Positions 36,828-45,611 of a stretch of DNA of 64,000 bases are shown here, piece by piece. Position numbers and translations under genes: made by a program. Numbering within the stretch: the first letter of the stretch is position 1; each line of letters starts with the position of its first letter. Under the pieces are notes generated by a model. The model saw nothing but the letters and a program-made list of their open reading frames with translations. It did not search any database and was not told the origin of the DNA. This DNA is from Bog-756 sp963812885 (GTDB lineage: Bacteria > Actinomycetota > Acidimicrobiia > Acidimicrobiales > RAAP-2), in assembly GCA_963812885.1 (NCBI GenBank), contig CAWEWZ010000002.1, forward strand, positions 835,661 through 899,660. The letters are read 5' to 3'.

Positions 36828-38274
36828 ATGTCCTCTCATCGTGAAGCCCCCGAGATCGCGAAGGACCCGGTCGCCGACTCCAGCGACCTCTACGCCTTCG
36901 TCAGCCCGACCAACCGCAGCTGTGTGACCCTGATCGCCAACTACGTACCCCTCCAGGGTCCGGACGGCGGTCCCAACTTCTTCGAATTCGGCGACGACGT
37001 CCTCTACGAGATCCACATCGACAACAACGGCGACGGCTGGGCCGACGTCACCTATCAGTTCCGGTTCACCAGCCAGATCACCAACCCGAATACCTTCCTC
37101 TACAACACCGGGCCGATCCTCGGTCTGGGTGACTCGACATGGAACCGACGCCAGACCTACTCGGTCACCAGGGTCGACAACCGCTGCGATTCCAAGGTGC
37201 TCGCCTCCGGCGTGCCGTGCCCACCGTGCAACATCGGACCGCTCTCGACACCCGACTACCCGGCGCTGGCCGCGGACGCCATCGTGACCATCGCCCCGGG
37301 GACCAGGGTCTTCGCCGGCCAGCGAGCGGAGGGCTTCTACGTCGACCTCGGAGCCATCTTCGACCTCGGCATCCTGAGGCCGTTCGAGCAGGACCACACG
37401 ACGTTCGGACTGGCCAACACCGGCCTCGGCAAGATGGCCAACGGAGTCAACTCCACCGCCGGGGTCAACGTCCACAGCATCGCCATCGAGGTCCCGATCA
37501 ACGACCTCACGTCCAACGGCTCGGTACCGACCACCGTCACCGACCCCCATGCCGTGACTCGGCGTGTGGACGACCGCCAGCCGGCAGAAGGTCCGGCTCC
37601 TCGGCGGTCAGTCGTGGGGGAGCTCCAGCGGTCCGGATCTCGACATCGGACCGCCGATCCAGGTATCGCGGCTCGGCAACCCACTGGTGAACGAAGTGGT
37701 CATCCCCCTGGCCGCCAAGGACTACTGGAACACCCAGCCGCCGTCCTCCGACGCGCAGTTCGCCTCTCGCTACGCCCATCCCGAGCTGGCCGGGTTGCTC
37801 CCGGTCCTGTATCCCGGGGTGTTCCCCAAACTCGCCGCCTACAACGCAACGGGGGCGGCGCGGGCCGACCTGCTGGCCATCCTCCTCACCGGCATCCCAG
37901 CCGGAGTGGTCCCCGGGTTCCAGAACTTCACCAGCGCCACCCAGGCCGACATGCTCCGGCTCAACGTGGCCATCCCGCCCACCGCCAAGGGGCCGTCCAA
38001 CCTCGGTCTGATCGGAGGCGACCCGGCCGGCTTCCCGAACGGACGCCGGGTCTTCGACGACGTGGCCACCATCGAGATCCGGGCCATCGCCGGGGCCACG
38101 CTCCCCCTGGTCGACCCGGCGTTCAAGGCGGACGCGGCCGCCGGAGCGGTCTCGATGGGGTTGACCTCGGGTCCCGGCGATCTCACCGCCATGGGAACCG
38201 AGAACTACCTCACCCAGTTCCCCTGGCTCGGGATCCCCCACTCGGGCTTTGCCGCCCACACCAAGGCGGTCTGA
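36828..38274 (+). CDS. DUF4331 domain protein (one frameshift)
   Basis: About 482 residues. SSHREAPEIAKDPVADSSDLYAFVSP is the DUF4331 start motif (SHREAP, DLYAFVSP). The frame changes near 37555 after TVTDPHAV, continuing as GVWTTASRQKVRLL, then VSRLGNPLVNEVVIPL, LTGIPAG, DMLRLNVAIPP, GFPNGRRVFDDVATIEIRA and LTQFPWLGIPHSGF, all conserved DUF4331 blocks. Length is 3n+1. Members are found in secreted or periplasmic proteins, but no signal peptide is visible here. The neighbours are a Tat-exported small protein upstream and a small beta-rich protein 3 bases downstream. Confidence 0.88.
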
Positions 38275-38277
38275 CCG

Positions 38278-38635
38278 GTGGCCACCGCCACTGCCGAGGC
38301 CGCAGTCGGCGCCGAGTGGGGAGGGGACGGTCGTCCTCGACATCGGAGGTGGCCGGGGAGCGGCGGTTCTGATGGCGCCGGCATCCCTGGCCGGTGAGGA
38401 ACTCGAGATCAGGCCGACGGGCGCACCCTGGACCGGCACCCACACCGGCGTCCGGCAACGGGACCTGCGGGACGGGACCTGCTTCGCCGCCGTGTTCGGG
38501 TCCCTGGCCGCCGGCCACTACCAGGTTCGGGTACGGGGCTCCGAAGCCGCTACCGTACTCGACGTCGTGGTGCCTGATGGGGCCATCGTCGAATGCCGGT
38601 GGCCGGACGACGGCGCCACGCCCGGTCCGACCTAG
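38278..38635 (+). CDS. Small conserved beta-rich protein (one frameshift)
   Basis: About 119 residues. VVLDIGGGRGAAVLMAPASLAGEELEIRP, GTHTGVRQRDL, CFAAVFGSLAAGHYQV and a final IVECRWP match a short actinobacterial family with VLDIGG..GALV...LLG.EIE motifs, sometimes labelled phospholipase without proof. GTG 38278, 3 bases after the DUF4331 stop, gives an N-terminus ATATAEAAVGAEWG that meets the main frame at a G run near 38325. Length is 3n+1. It ends 4 bases inside the convergent LLM gene. It is the third member of the Tat peptide / DUF4331 module. Confidence 0.65.
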
Positions 38636-39441
38636 CGGGCCGGGGCGACGGGCCCAGCCCGGGCCAAGGCCACCACATCGGCGGCCGGCTCACCGTAGGA
38701 GGGTGCCCACATGGCCCAGGTGACGCCCGCCGTCTCCAGACCCGGCAGGTCGGCGTCGGGGGGAACCAGCATGGCCACGTCGAACCCGTCCAGCGTGCCA
38801 CGTTCCTCGATGACGACATCGAGCATGCGGGCCAGCTGGTCGTAGGTCGTCCGGACCGGGAAGAGGCCGTCGAGCCTGGCCGCCCGACGCAACGGTTTCG
38901 GCCCGCACCCTCCGTTGGCGGCGCCCCAGACCGGGATGCGCGGTTTCTGCACCGGCCCGGGGAGGAAGCGCACGCCGTCGACCTGGAAGTGGCGGCCCCG
39001 ATGGTCGACCACCTCTCCCGACCAGAGCCCGAGGATGACCTCGAGTGCTTCGTCGAGCCGATCGGCCATGACGGTCTGGTCGGTGATCTCCCCGAACCGT
39101 CCGAGCTCTCCCCCGGTGTTGACGCCGAGACCCACCCCGAGGGTGAGCCGGCCCTCGGACAGCTGATCCAGGGTGACCGTCTCCCGGGCCACCTTGTGGG
39201 GGCGTCGCCTGGTGAGCGGGGTGATGGCCGTCCCCAGGCGGATGCGGCGGGTGACCGCGGCCACGGCGGCCAGCGTGATCCAGGTGTCGGCGACGTCCTC
39301 GACATCATCGGGCGGTCGCCACATGTGGTCCCACAGGAACAGGCCGTCCCAACCCGCCTCTTCGGCAGTCACGGCCAGCTCCATCACCGCCTGGGGCCGG
39401 GCGAACTCGCCGAACGGGGGCAGGAAGAGGGCGTGGCGCAT
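38632..39441 (-). CDS. LLM class oxidoreductase, probably F420-dependent
   Basis: 269 residues, shorter than most family members. MRHALFLPPFGEFARPQAVMELAVTAEEAGWDGLFLWDHMW is the standard start, TRRIRLGTAITPLTRRRPHKVARETVTLDQLSEGRLTLGVGLG is the barrel segment with cofactor loop, and PRIPVWGAANGG with a late WAPSYG follow. Substrate unknown. Its stop overlaps the end of the convergent small beta-rich gene. Divergent from a glycine-oxidase-like gene with 69 bases between. Confidence 0.87.
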   Translation of the reverse strand: MRHALFLPPFGEFARPQAVMELAVTAEEAGWDGLFLWDHMWRPPDDVEDVADTWITLAAVAAVTRRIRLGTAITPLTRRRPHKVARETVTLDQLSEGRLTLGVGLGVNTGGELGRFGEITDQTVMADRLDEALEVILGLWSGEVVDHRGRHFQVDGVRFLPGPVQKPRIPVWGAANGGCGPKPLRRAARLDGLFPVRTTYDQLARMLDVVIEERGTLDGFDVAMLVPPDADLPGLETAGVTWAMWAPSYGEPAADVVALARAGPVAPAR

Positions 39442-39510
39442 GGCAACAGACTAGGGACCGATCGCCGTCGTCATCGTGCGCACCCCGTCGCCGTCGGCGA
39501 TGATGCGGTC

Positions 39511-40674
39511 ATGACAGCAGCGCTCCCCGGAGCCGACGTCGTGGTGGTCGGCGGAGGACTGGTCGGCGCCTCACTGGCCTACGAACTGGCCACGGCGGGC
39601 GCCGGTGCCGTGTTGATCGACCGACACGATCCCGGGCGGGCGACGGATGCCGGAGCTGGGATCCTCTCCCCCGAGACCAACCAGGATCCCGACCCCGACA
39701 TCGCCGCCTTCGGGCACGCCGCGGCCCGCCACTACGAATCGCTGATCAGGCGTCTCCACGATGACGGTGCCACCGATACCGGGTTCGCGGTGGTCGGTTC
39801 GCTGCTCGTCGCCGAGCGGCCGGGGGATGACGAGGTCATGGAACGGGCGGCCCGCCTGTTCGGGCAGCGCGGAGACGGAGCCGTCGAGGAGATCGACCCG
39901 CGGGACGCATCACGCCTCTTCCCACCCCTCGGCCCGGTACGGCGTGCCCTGTTCAATCCGGCCGGACGGCGAGTCGACGGCAGGATCCTGCATGCAGCCC
40001 TCCGGCACGCGTGCATCCTGCGGGGGGTGCGGGTCGTCGAATCCGACGCCACCGACCTCGAGGTCGACTCCGGGACCGACACCGTGACCGCGGTGGTCAC
40101 CGGAGCGGGGACCGTGCCGGCCGGGAGGGTCGCCCTGGCCGGCGGGGCGTGGACGTCCGAGCTGACCCGGCCGCTGGCGGTGGATGTGCCGGTGACCCCC
40201 CTCAAGGGGCAGATCGTCCACCTCCGCCTCCCGGAGGCGGACAGCCGAAGATGGCCCATCGTCCAACCTGTCCTCGGGTTCTACCTGGTGCCCTGGCCGG
40301 GAGGGCGGGTGGCCTGCGGCGGCACCATGGAGGCCCAGGCCGGGTTCGACCACCGTCCGACGGCCGACGGCCTCCACCAGCTCCTGCGCGAGTGCCTTCG
40401 CACTGCTCCCGGTTTGGCCCAGGCCACGGTGGTCGAGACCCGGGTCGGATCGCGACCGGCGACACCCGACGACCGTCCCATCATCGGCCCGGTGCCCGGG
40501 TGGAGGAATGTGTTCGCAGCCACCGGCCACGGGGCCGAAGGTCTCCTCCTCGGTCCCTACAGCGCCCTGGTGGTGGCCCGGGCCATGCTCGGGATGGAGA
40601 GCTCGGTGGACCCGAAGGAACAGGAGCTGGTCACGCGGATTCTCGACCGGTACGCCCTCCAACGGTTCAACTGA
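39511..40674 (+). CDS. FAD-dependent oxidoreductase, glycine oxidase/DAO type
   Basis: 387 residues. VVVVGGGLVGASLAYELATAGAGAVLIDR is the FAD-binding Rossmann motif. LSPETNQDPD, the GGAWTSELTRPL segment, VTPLKGQIVHLRLP and the C-terminal RVGSRPATPDDRPIIGPVPGWRNVFAATGHGAEGLLLGPYSALVVA are typical of ThiO/DadA-like amine oxidases. It may oxidise a secondary or D-amino acid. No thi genes are adjacent, so a role in thiamine synthesis is not supported, although yjbQ lies 8 kb away. ATG 39511 is the natural start. Confidence 0.85.
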   Translation: MTAALPGADVVVVGGGLVGASLAYELATAGAGAVLIDRHDPGRATDAGAGILSPETNQDPDPDIAAFGHAAARHYESLIRRLHDDGATDTGFAVVGSLLVAERPGDDEVMERAARLFGQRGDGAVEEIDPRDASRLFPPLGPVRRALFNPAGRRVDGRILHAALRHACILRGVRVVESDATDLEVDSGTDTVTAVVTGAGTVPAGRVALAGGAWTSELTRPLAVDVPVTPLKGQIVHLRLPEADSRRWPIVQPVLGFYLVPWPGGRVACGGTMEAQAGFDHRPTADGLHQLLRECLRTAPGLAQATVVETRVGSRPATPDDRPIIGPVPGWRNVFAATGHGAEGLLLGPYSALVVARAMLGMESSVDPKEQELVTRILDRYALQRFN

Positions 40675-40716
40675 GCGGTCGCCGGAACCACAGAGGCGGA
40701 GCGGGAGCCTCCTCGG

Positions 40717-41694
40717 TCAGAAGCCGACCGCGGCGATGATCGAACCGTTGAGGTGATGGCCGGCCATGTCCCCCTTGAACGTCGCATCGCCGAAGGGGTA
40801 GACCGCTCCTGCCGCCGTGGCGATCCAGTATCCGGCAGTCGCCGTCGGAAAGATGGCGGTGGCGATGTCGTACCCGGCCGCGTCACCGGCGGGAAGGGAT
40901 CCGTAGTTGGGCGCCCGGCCGTAGTGGAACACCACACCGTTCCGGTAGAGGATCCAGTAGCCGTGGCCGGTCGGGGTCCGTGCCGCTGAAGAGACCAGGA
41001 CGGCCTTCGGCCCCGGCTCTCCGTAGTTCGGTGCGTTCCCGAAGGAGTGGACATGACCGTTGGTGGTCACCACCCAGTACCCGTTGCCAACGGCATCGGG
41101 CATGACCACCTTGGCCGAACCGCGGCACCCGCCGACGCCGGGGCACGACCCTTCGAACTGTGCATCTCCGAACGCGAAGACCCCACCGTCGGTGGCCACC
41201 ATGAAGTAACCGCCACCGTCGACCGACGGGACCATGCCGACGATCGGTGCATTCAGCCTGGGCAGGCGGTTCGATCCGGCAGGGGCCAGGCCGATCCCGG
41301 GGATCGAACCGTAGAAACCGGCGTCACCGAAGGCGAAGATCCCACCGTCGGCGGCCACCAGCCAGTAGCCCCGGTGGTCGGCGGTGGGGGTCATGCCGAC
41401 CACCGGTCGCTGGAGGTGGAGGGCGCCTGTCGATCCGTAGAATCCAGCAGCGCCGAAGGAGAAGATCCCACCGTCTCGTCCGACCAGCCAGTAGCCCTGG
41501 GGTTTCTTGGAAACCGTGGCCGCCGCAATGGCGGTGGCAGCGGTGGAAGCGGCCGGAGGGCGGGTGGGGGCCGGGGCGGCACCGGCCGGAGCTCCCATCG
41601 ACAGCGAGCCCAGCACCGCGGTGGCCGTGACCAGGGCGATCATGGCGGCCTTGGAAGCCATGGCCATCGGCGCCCGGCGGCCCCGTGTCGTCAC
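40717..41694 (-). CDS. Secreted six-repeat (GYWLV / GGIF.FGD) protein
   Basis: About 325 residues. A basic start (VTTRGRRAP) and hydrophobic KAAMIALVTATAVLGSLSMGAPAGAA form a signal peptide. After an Ala/Pro linker come six related units, each beginning GY[WF] and containing GGIFSFG-like and FYGS-like ends: units 1-3 are close to consensus, unit 4 has HVHSFGNAPNYG, unit 5 VVFHYGRAPNYG and unit 6 AVYPFGDATFKG. Six such beta units suggest a six-bladed propeller. This repeat is very common in Acidimicrobiia. Extracellular; function unknown. GTG 41694 is preferred, ATG 41667 is possible. Confidence 0.85.
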   Translation of the reverse strand: MTTRGRRAPMAMASKAAMIALVTATAVLGSLSMGAPAGAAPAPTRPPAASTAATAIAAATVSKKPQGYWLVGRDGGIFSFGAAGFYGSTGALHLQRPVVGMTPTADHRGYWLVAADGGIFAFGDAGFYGSIPGIGLAPAGSNRLPRLNAPIVGMVPSVDGGGYFMVATDGGVFAFGDAQFEGSCPGVGGCRGSAKVVMPDAVGNGYWVVTTNGHVHSFGNAPNYGEPGPKAVLVSSAARTPTGHGYWILYRNGVVFHYGRAPNYGSLPAGDAAGYDIATAIFPTATAGYWIATAAGAVYPFGDATFKGDMAGHHLNGSIIAAVGF

Positions 41695-41819
41695 CGCTCG
41701 CCCAATGAAAGCCGGCACGACCCGGCTCTTCTGATCACACTCACCGGTCACGGCCGCATCACCCCGTCGCGCCATCCTCCCACACCCGGGCTCGCTGCTG
41801 CCATCACCCCTCCGCAGGC

Positions 41820-42287
41820 TCAGGGGCGAGTCACCGTTCGGTCGAGGATTCCCAGGGTGGCCCGCAAGGCCCCTTCGGAGATGACGGGGAAGATCCCTGC
41901 TTCCCTCCACACCGGATCGATCGCCGACCAGTCGTAGTAGGAGGTCACGAGAGTTCCCCCGTCGACAGGCTCGAGCGTGTACCCGTAGACGTGCCCGAGT
42001 GGTGGCTCGATCTGGCCGAAGATCGTCCAGGCGATCTCCCGGTCCGGGACCAACCTGGTGATCGAGACGGTGACGTCGTACCGGCCCATCGGATAGTCGT
42101 TCAGCGACTCGCGGTCCATGTGCACAACGAAGCTGTCCCCGACCGCCGCCACCGGATCGCCGGTGGCGTCCATGAGCATCCCCGAACTGTCGATACTGAC
42201 GTGTCCCCGGGGGTCGGAGAGCAGCCGGAATATCGACTGGGGGTCCGCCGCTATGGTCCGTTTGACTTCCAGTCGCTCACCGTCCAT
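41820..42287 (-). CDS. SRPBCC (START/polyketide cyclase-like) family protein
   Basis: 155 residues. MDGERLEVKRTIAADPQSIFRLLSDPRGHVSIDSSG is the standard SRPBCC start, followed by VGDSFVVHMDRES, YDVTVSITRLVPDREIAWTIFG and GHVYGYTLEPVDGGTLVTSYYDWSAI, with the final helix FPVISEGALRATLGIL. The fold binds hydrophobic ligands; the ligand here is unknown. ATG 42287 is chosen because the family start lies there, although the frame is open further upstream. Divergent from the phosphatase gene. Confidence 0.83.
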   Translation of the reverse strand: MDGERLEVKRTIAADPQSIFRLLSDPRGHVSIDSSGMLMDATGDPVAAVGDSFVVHMDRESLNDYPMGRYDVTVSITRLVPDREIAWTIFGQIEPPLGHVYGYTLEPVDGGTLVTSYYDWSAIDPVWREAGIFPVISEGALRATLGILDRTVTRP

Positions 42288-42392
42288 CTGTTCATGCTGC
42301 CATACCGGGGGGCGCCGGTGACTGGGCACGATCACCCCACCGGGCGCGGCTTCAAGCAGCTGCGAAGGGTCTCTCAGCTCGTTCTTAGGTTC

Positions 42393-42995
42393 ATGGGCAA
42401 TGATCGGCCCATGGTTGTACGAGCACTCCACAAGCAGGTGCTTTGGCTGGTCCGCCACGGCGAGACGACCTGGAACTCCATGGGATGGATCCAGGGTCAG
42501 ATCGACGGGGCCCGGCTCACCCGGAAGGGGCGCCACCAGGTCAGATGTGTGGCCGATCGCCTGGCCGCCGAACCCGTGGGCGCCGTGTACTCGAGTGATC
42601 TATATCGGGCCCGCCGGATGGCAGCACCCACCGGGCAGCGGTTGGGCTGCGAGGTCCGGACCGACCCCCGACTGCGCGAGCGGTGCTTCGGGATCGCCGA
42701 AGGGGTGCCGACGGCGACGATCACCACGGCTGTCACCGGCATCAGCAACGGACGCGTCGTCGACGAGCACGCCCGGGCTCCGGGTGGGGAATCGCTTCAC
42801 GACGTCTACCTGCGTTGTGCGGAGTTCCTCGACCATCTCCGAGGACAGGAGCGAGACGGGGATGTCGTCGTGGTGGCCCACGGTGGAAGCATCCGCATGC
42901 TTCGAGCCCTGGTGGCCGGGGCCGAGCTCAGAGGATTGGGCTGGGATGCCGTCCCCAACGCGAGCATCTTCCGCCTCGTGCTCCCGTTCCGCTAG
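42393..42995 (+). CDS. Histidine phosphatase family protein
   Basis: 200 residues. LWLVRHGETTWNSMGWIQGQIDG is the RHG catalytic motif with the phosphohistidine, VYSSDLYRARRMAAPTGQRLG follows with the second Arg, LRERCFGIAEG has the conserved Glu, and VVVVAHGGSIRMLRALVAG the second catalytic His. It is a phosphoglycerate mutase-like phosphatase; the substrate is unknown. ATG 42393 or 42411 are both possible starts. Its stop overlaps the next, convergent gene by 4 bases. Confidence 0.88.
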   Translation: MGNDRPMVVRALHKQVLWLVRHGETTWNSMGWIQGQIDGARLTRKGRHQVRCVADRLAAEPVGAVYSSDLYRARRMAAPTGQRLGCEVRTDPRLRERCFGIAEGVPTATITTAVTGISNGRVVDEHARAPGGESLHDVYLRCAEFLDHLRGQERDGDVVVVAHGGSIRMLRALVAGAELRGLGWDAVPNASIFRLVLPFR

Positions 42996-43267
42996 GTCGA
43001 GCCGGGGACGATCCCGGCCCCCTTCAGCATCCGTCGTAGATCGATGACCATCTGCTCGTTGACGTCGTGGCCGGCGGGGGCGTCGAGTGTCTCCGCTTCG
43101 GCGCCCAGCGTCACCTTGAAGCGGCCGTCGTGTCCTTCCTTGACATCGGCCACATGACGGAGGAGCGACAGCACGTCGTGCCATTGGATGTTGTGGCTGA
43201 CCGGGTGGGCGAAGATCTTGTCGAGCGTTGCCCGGTGGTGCCCGTTGAGCCTGATGCCGTCAGCCAC
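42992..43267 (-). CDS. Small conserved hypothetical protein
   Basis: 91 residues: HHRATLDKIFAHPVSHNIQWHDVLSLLRHVADVKEGHDGRFKVTLG, then HDVNEQMVIDLRRMLKGAGI. I recognise this as a short soluble protein seen in many actinobacteria. The opening has a HicA-like feel (a Lys/His-rich strand after a helix), but no antitoxin gene is beside it and the similarity is weak. No membrane segment. Confidence 0.7.
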   Translation of the reverse strand: MADGIRLNGHHRATLDKIFAHPVSHNIQWHDVLSLLRHVADVKEGHDGRFKVTLGAEAETLDAPAGHDVNEQMVIDLRRMLKGAGIVPGST

Positions 43268-43408
43268 GATGCTCTCCCATACCCGTCCCGGTGGTCCCGA
43301 CTGATCGAGTGTAGACCCGCCCGGCGGCCGTGACCGCCTGGGTCACCAGGGCGGGTGGCGAGCCGCCAGTCATTCAAGTCCCATCGTCAACCGGCCGATG
43401 GTCTACCC

Positions 43409-43735
43409 ATGAGTACGCAACCAAGGGACCTGACCTGGACCCAGAGTGGCGAACCGTTGCAGGTCGAGGCGGACGATGTCACCGACTACACCCTCTTCAG
43501 CGACGAGCAGCTCGACCGCGAGCGCGATCGCCAGCAAGCTCAGCTGGACGAACTGAAGCGGCATTCGGGCAACTCGCCTGCCGTCAACCAGCTCCGATCG
43601 AGCATCGAAGGCGAGGTCGAGCGGATGACCGGTGAACTGAGGCGACGGGCCCGATCCCGCCATCCTTCCTCCCGGGGTCTGGGCGCCCGGCTCCGACCTC
43701 TCCGCTCGCTCTCCTGGCCCCCTCACGCCGAGTAG
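43409..43735 (+). CDS. Small charged hypothetical protein
   Basis: 108 residues from ATG 43409 (MSTQPRDLTWTQSGEPLQVEA). The centre is a charged helix that could form a coiled coil (DEQLDRERDRQQAQLDELKRH, then QLRSSIEGEVERMTGELRRRARSR). No family recognised. Soluble. Starts further upstream add residues without helical or conserved character. Confidence 0.55.
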   Translation: MSTQPRDLTWTQSGEPLQVEADDVTDYTLFSDEQLDRERDRQQAQLDELKRHSGNSPAVNQLRSSIEGEVERMTGELRRRARSRHPSSRGLGARLRPLRSLSWPPHAE

Positions 43736-43772
43736 GGCGCACGGTCGGTCGTCGATCAGACGGCGACAGTCG

Positions 43773-43985
43773 CTAGGAGCCGGACCCACCCCCGATGTGG
43801 GCTTTGCGGATCCGCGCCGCCCACACGATCAGTGCCACCCCGATGACCAGCACGCCGATGCCGAGCAGCGTGTACTGGCCGTGCCCGCTCATCAGCTTCG
43901 AGTTGCTGATGACATTGGTTCCCTGACCGATCCAGACGAGACCGGTGAGACAGAACACGATGCCAACGATTCCTCGCGCCCACAT
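43773..43985 (-). CDS. Two-helix small membrane protein
   Basis: 70 residues: WARGIVGIVFCLTGLVWIGQG is the first helix, YTLLGIGVLVIGVALIVWAARI the second, and the C-terminus is basic. ATG 43985 is preferred over 44003 because GGAG lies 7 bases upstream. This two-helix layout (a GLVWIGQG turn, then a small-residue helix) is common among small actinobacterial membrane proteins of unknown function. Confidence 0.7.
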   Translation of the reverse strand: MWARGIVGIVFCLTGLVWIGQGTNVISNSKLMSGHGQYTLLGIGVLVIGVALIVWAARIRKAHIGGGSGS

Positions 43986-44093
43986 GGCTGACTCCGATCC
44001 CAACCCAAGGTGTCATACGCTGTTGCCACGCAACGTAGCGCCGATTCACCAGAAGGGGCGATCGGGAGAGCAGCCATCGGGTCCGCGTCCCCG

Positions 44094-45026
44094 GTGACGA
44101 CGAGGAGCCGGCTCCCGGCAGCCGGTCTGGCCATCGTCGTGCTGGCGGCGGTCGTTCCCCTCACCGGCGGATGCGGCGGTCCGGCGGGCCTGATCGGATC
44201 GGAGAGCACCTACACCTACTGCCAGAACGGGGGCACCGCCCAGACGTTGACCATCTACGAACCGACCTCGCCTCCCGCCTCGACCCCGGCGGTGGTCGAC
44301 ATCCACGGAGGAGGCTGGGTGAGCGGGGACGCCACACTCAGAGCAGGGACGGTGGACTGGGACGTCGAGCCGGCCCTGGTGGGCAAGGGCTGGGTCTTCG
44401 TGTCCATCAACTACCGGTTGGCTCCAGCCAGCCCCTGGCCGGCCCAACTCGAGGACGCCAAGTGCGCCATCCGCTTCCTGCGGGCCAATGCTCCCCAATT
44501 CCACATCGACCCCAACCGGATCGGGGTCATCGGGGCGAGCGCCGGAGGGCACCTGGCCAGCATGCTGGGTCTGACCAGACAACGGACCTCGTTCGGCGTC
44601 GGGAAATACCTCGACGAGTCGAGTGCCGTCGAAGCGGTGGTGGACGAGTACGGGCCCACCGACCTGACATCGACGGCCTGGTTGCACTCGAAGGTGATCC
44701 AGGTGTTCTCGAAGGAGACCTTCGGCGTGGCGGTGGGACAGCAGTCGGCCACGCTGGTGGCCGCCAGTCCGGTGACCTACGTGTACTCGGGCGCACCACC
44801 CTTCCTGGTCATCCAGGGAGCCGAGGACGACATCGTTCCCCCGAGCCAGTCGACGGAGTTGGTCGGCCTGCTCAAGACGGCCGGGGACCAAGCCACGCTG
44901 CAGATGGTCGACAACGCCGGGCACGGACTGATTCCGACGGGCCGGGGCCCCGTGACACCGAGCATTCCGACCTTGGCCGGCCAGGTGGTCGGTTTCCTCA
45001 CCAACGCGCTCCCCTCCGGGCGTTGA
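44094..45026 (+). CDS. Secreted alpha/beta hydrolase (esterase, HSL-like), putative lipoprotein
   Basis: 310 residues from GTG 44094. The hydrophobic PAAGLAIVVLAAVVPLTGGC reads as a lipoprotein signal with the cysteine in GGC. The enzyme has VVDIHGGGWVSGD (HGGG oxyanion hole), NRIGVIGASAGGHLASMLG (GASAGG nucleophile), QGAEDDIVPPSQS (Asp) and NAGHGL (His): a complete triad. It belongs to the BD-FAE/hormone-sensitive-lipase-like esterases. Probably anchored outside the membrane. GTG 44010 would put 28 residues before the signal and is less likely. Confidence 0.85.
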   Translation: MTTRSRLPAAGLAIVVLAAVVPLTGGCGGPAGLIGSESTYTYCQNGGTAQTLTIYEPTSPPASTPAVVDIHGGGWVSGDATLRAGTVDWDVEPALVGKGWVFVSINYRLAPASPWPAQLEDAKCAIRFLRANAPQFHIDPNRIGVIGASAGGHLASMLGLTRQRTSFGVGKYLDESSAVEAVVDEYGPTDLTSTAWLHSKVIQVFSKETFGVAVGQQSATLVAASPVTYVYSGAPPFLVIQGAEDDIVPPSQSTELVGLLKTAGDQATLQMVDNAGHGLIPTGRGPVTPSIPTLAGQVVGFLTNALPSGR

Positions 45027-45212
45027 CCACGACCCGGCGGGTCAGAGCCAGTGCAGCTAGGGGTGGTTGTTCCTCCACACGATGACGGTGGCCTTGCCGA
45101 TGATGTTCGAAGACGGAAGGGTGCCCCATGCCCGGCTGTCGTCCCTCGCCCGAGTCGCCGCCGAGCCGTCCCCGACAGTCGTCCGGCCGTGGGCCCCGGC
45201 GATCGTCCGGGC

Positions 45213-45419
45213 TCAGGACTTCGGACGACCACCACCCAGCAGTCTCAGCACGTAGGAGCCGACCCGGCCGGGCTTTTTGGCATGGTGGCCGTCGGAACCG
45301 TGTCCCACACGGCCGAACGATCCCCCGCTGAACCCCTCGGCGCGATTGGGCTCTTCGTATTTCGGCACCTTGGCCAGCTTGTGCCTCCGCTTGCGGGGTT
45401 TGCTTCCGTCGGATCCCAT
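45213..45419 (-). CDS. Small basic hypothetical protein
   Basis: 68 residues, rich in Gly, Arg and Lys (SKPRKRRHKLAKVPKY, then GSFGRVGHGSDGHHAKKPGR and a short hydrophobic YVLRLLGGG). No family recognised. A GGGGGG run lies just before the ATG. Codons look like neighbouring genes. It occupies a gap that otherwise holds no gene. Moderate confidence that it is real. Confidence 0.4.
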   Translation of the reverse strand: MGSDGSKPRKRRHKLAKVPKYEEPNRAEGFSGGSFGRVGHGSDGHHAKKPGRVGSYVLRLLGGGRPKS

Positions 45420-45532
45420 CCCCCCATCATGGCCGAGGATTCGCTCCCGTGCCGGGCTCGGCGCCTATGGCTCCGACGATTCCCGGGCCGGCGTGCCGCC
45501 GATCCGGAGGTGGTGAAGAATCTCGGCCAGGG

Positions 45533-45559
45533 TGTCGATGGGGACGCCCTTCCGTCGTC
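45533..45559 (+). promoter_or_regulatory. ECF42-type promoter
   Basis: TGTCGA (45533-45538), 17 bases, then CGTC (45556-45559), 52 bases upstream of the YCII gene. As I recall, ECF42 promoters carry TGTCGA at -35 and CGA/TC at -10 and drive the neighbouring YCII (DGPF) gene. The match is good; the spacer could also be read as 14 to another CGTC. Confidence 0.6.
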
Positions 45560-45611
45560 GTACTCAGTGAAAGGCCCCGACCGTGGGGCCGACAAGAGAG
45601 AGGTGCACGTC

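Noticed and set aside
39511..40674. Naming the FAD oxidoreductase thiO.
   Set aside because: No thiamine genes are next to it, and the glycine oxidase family is broad.
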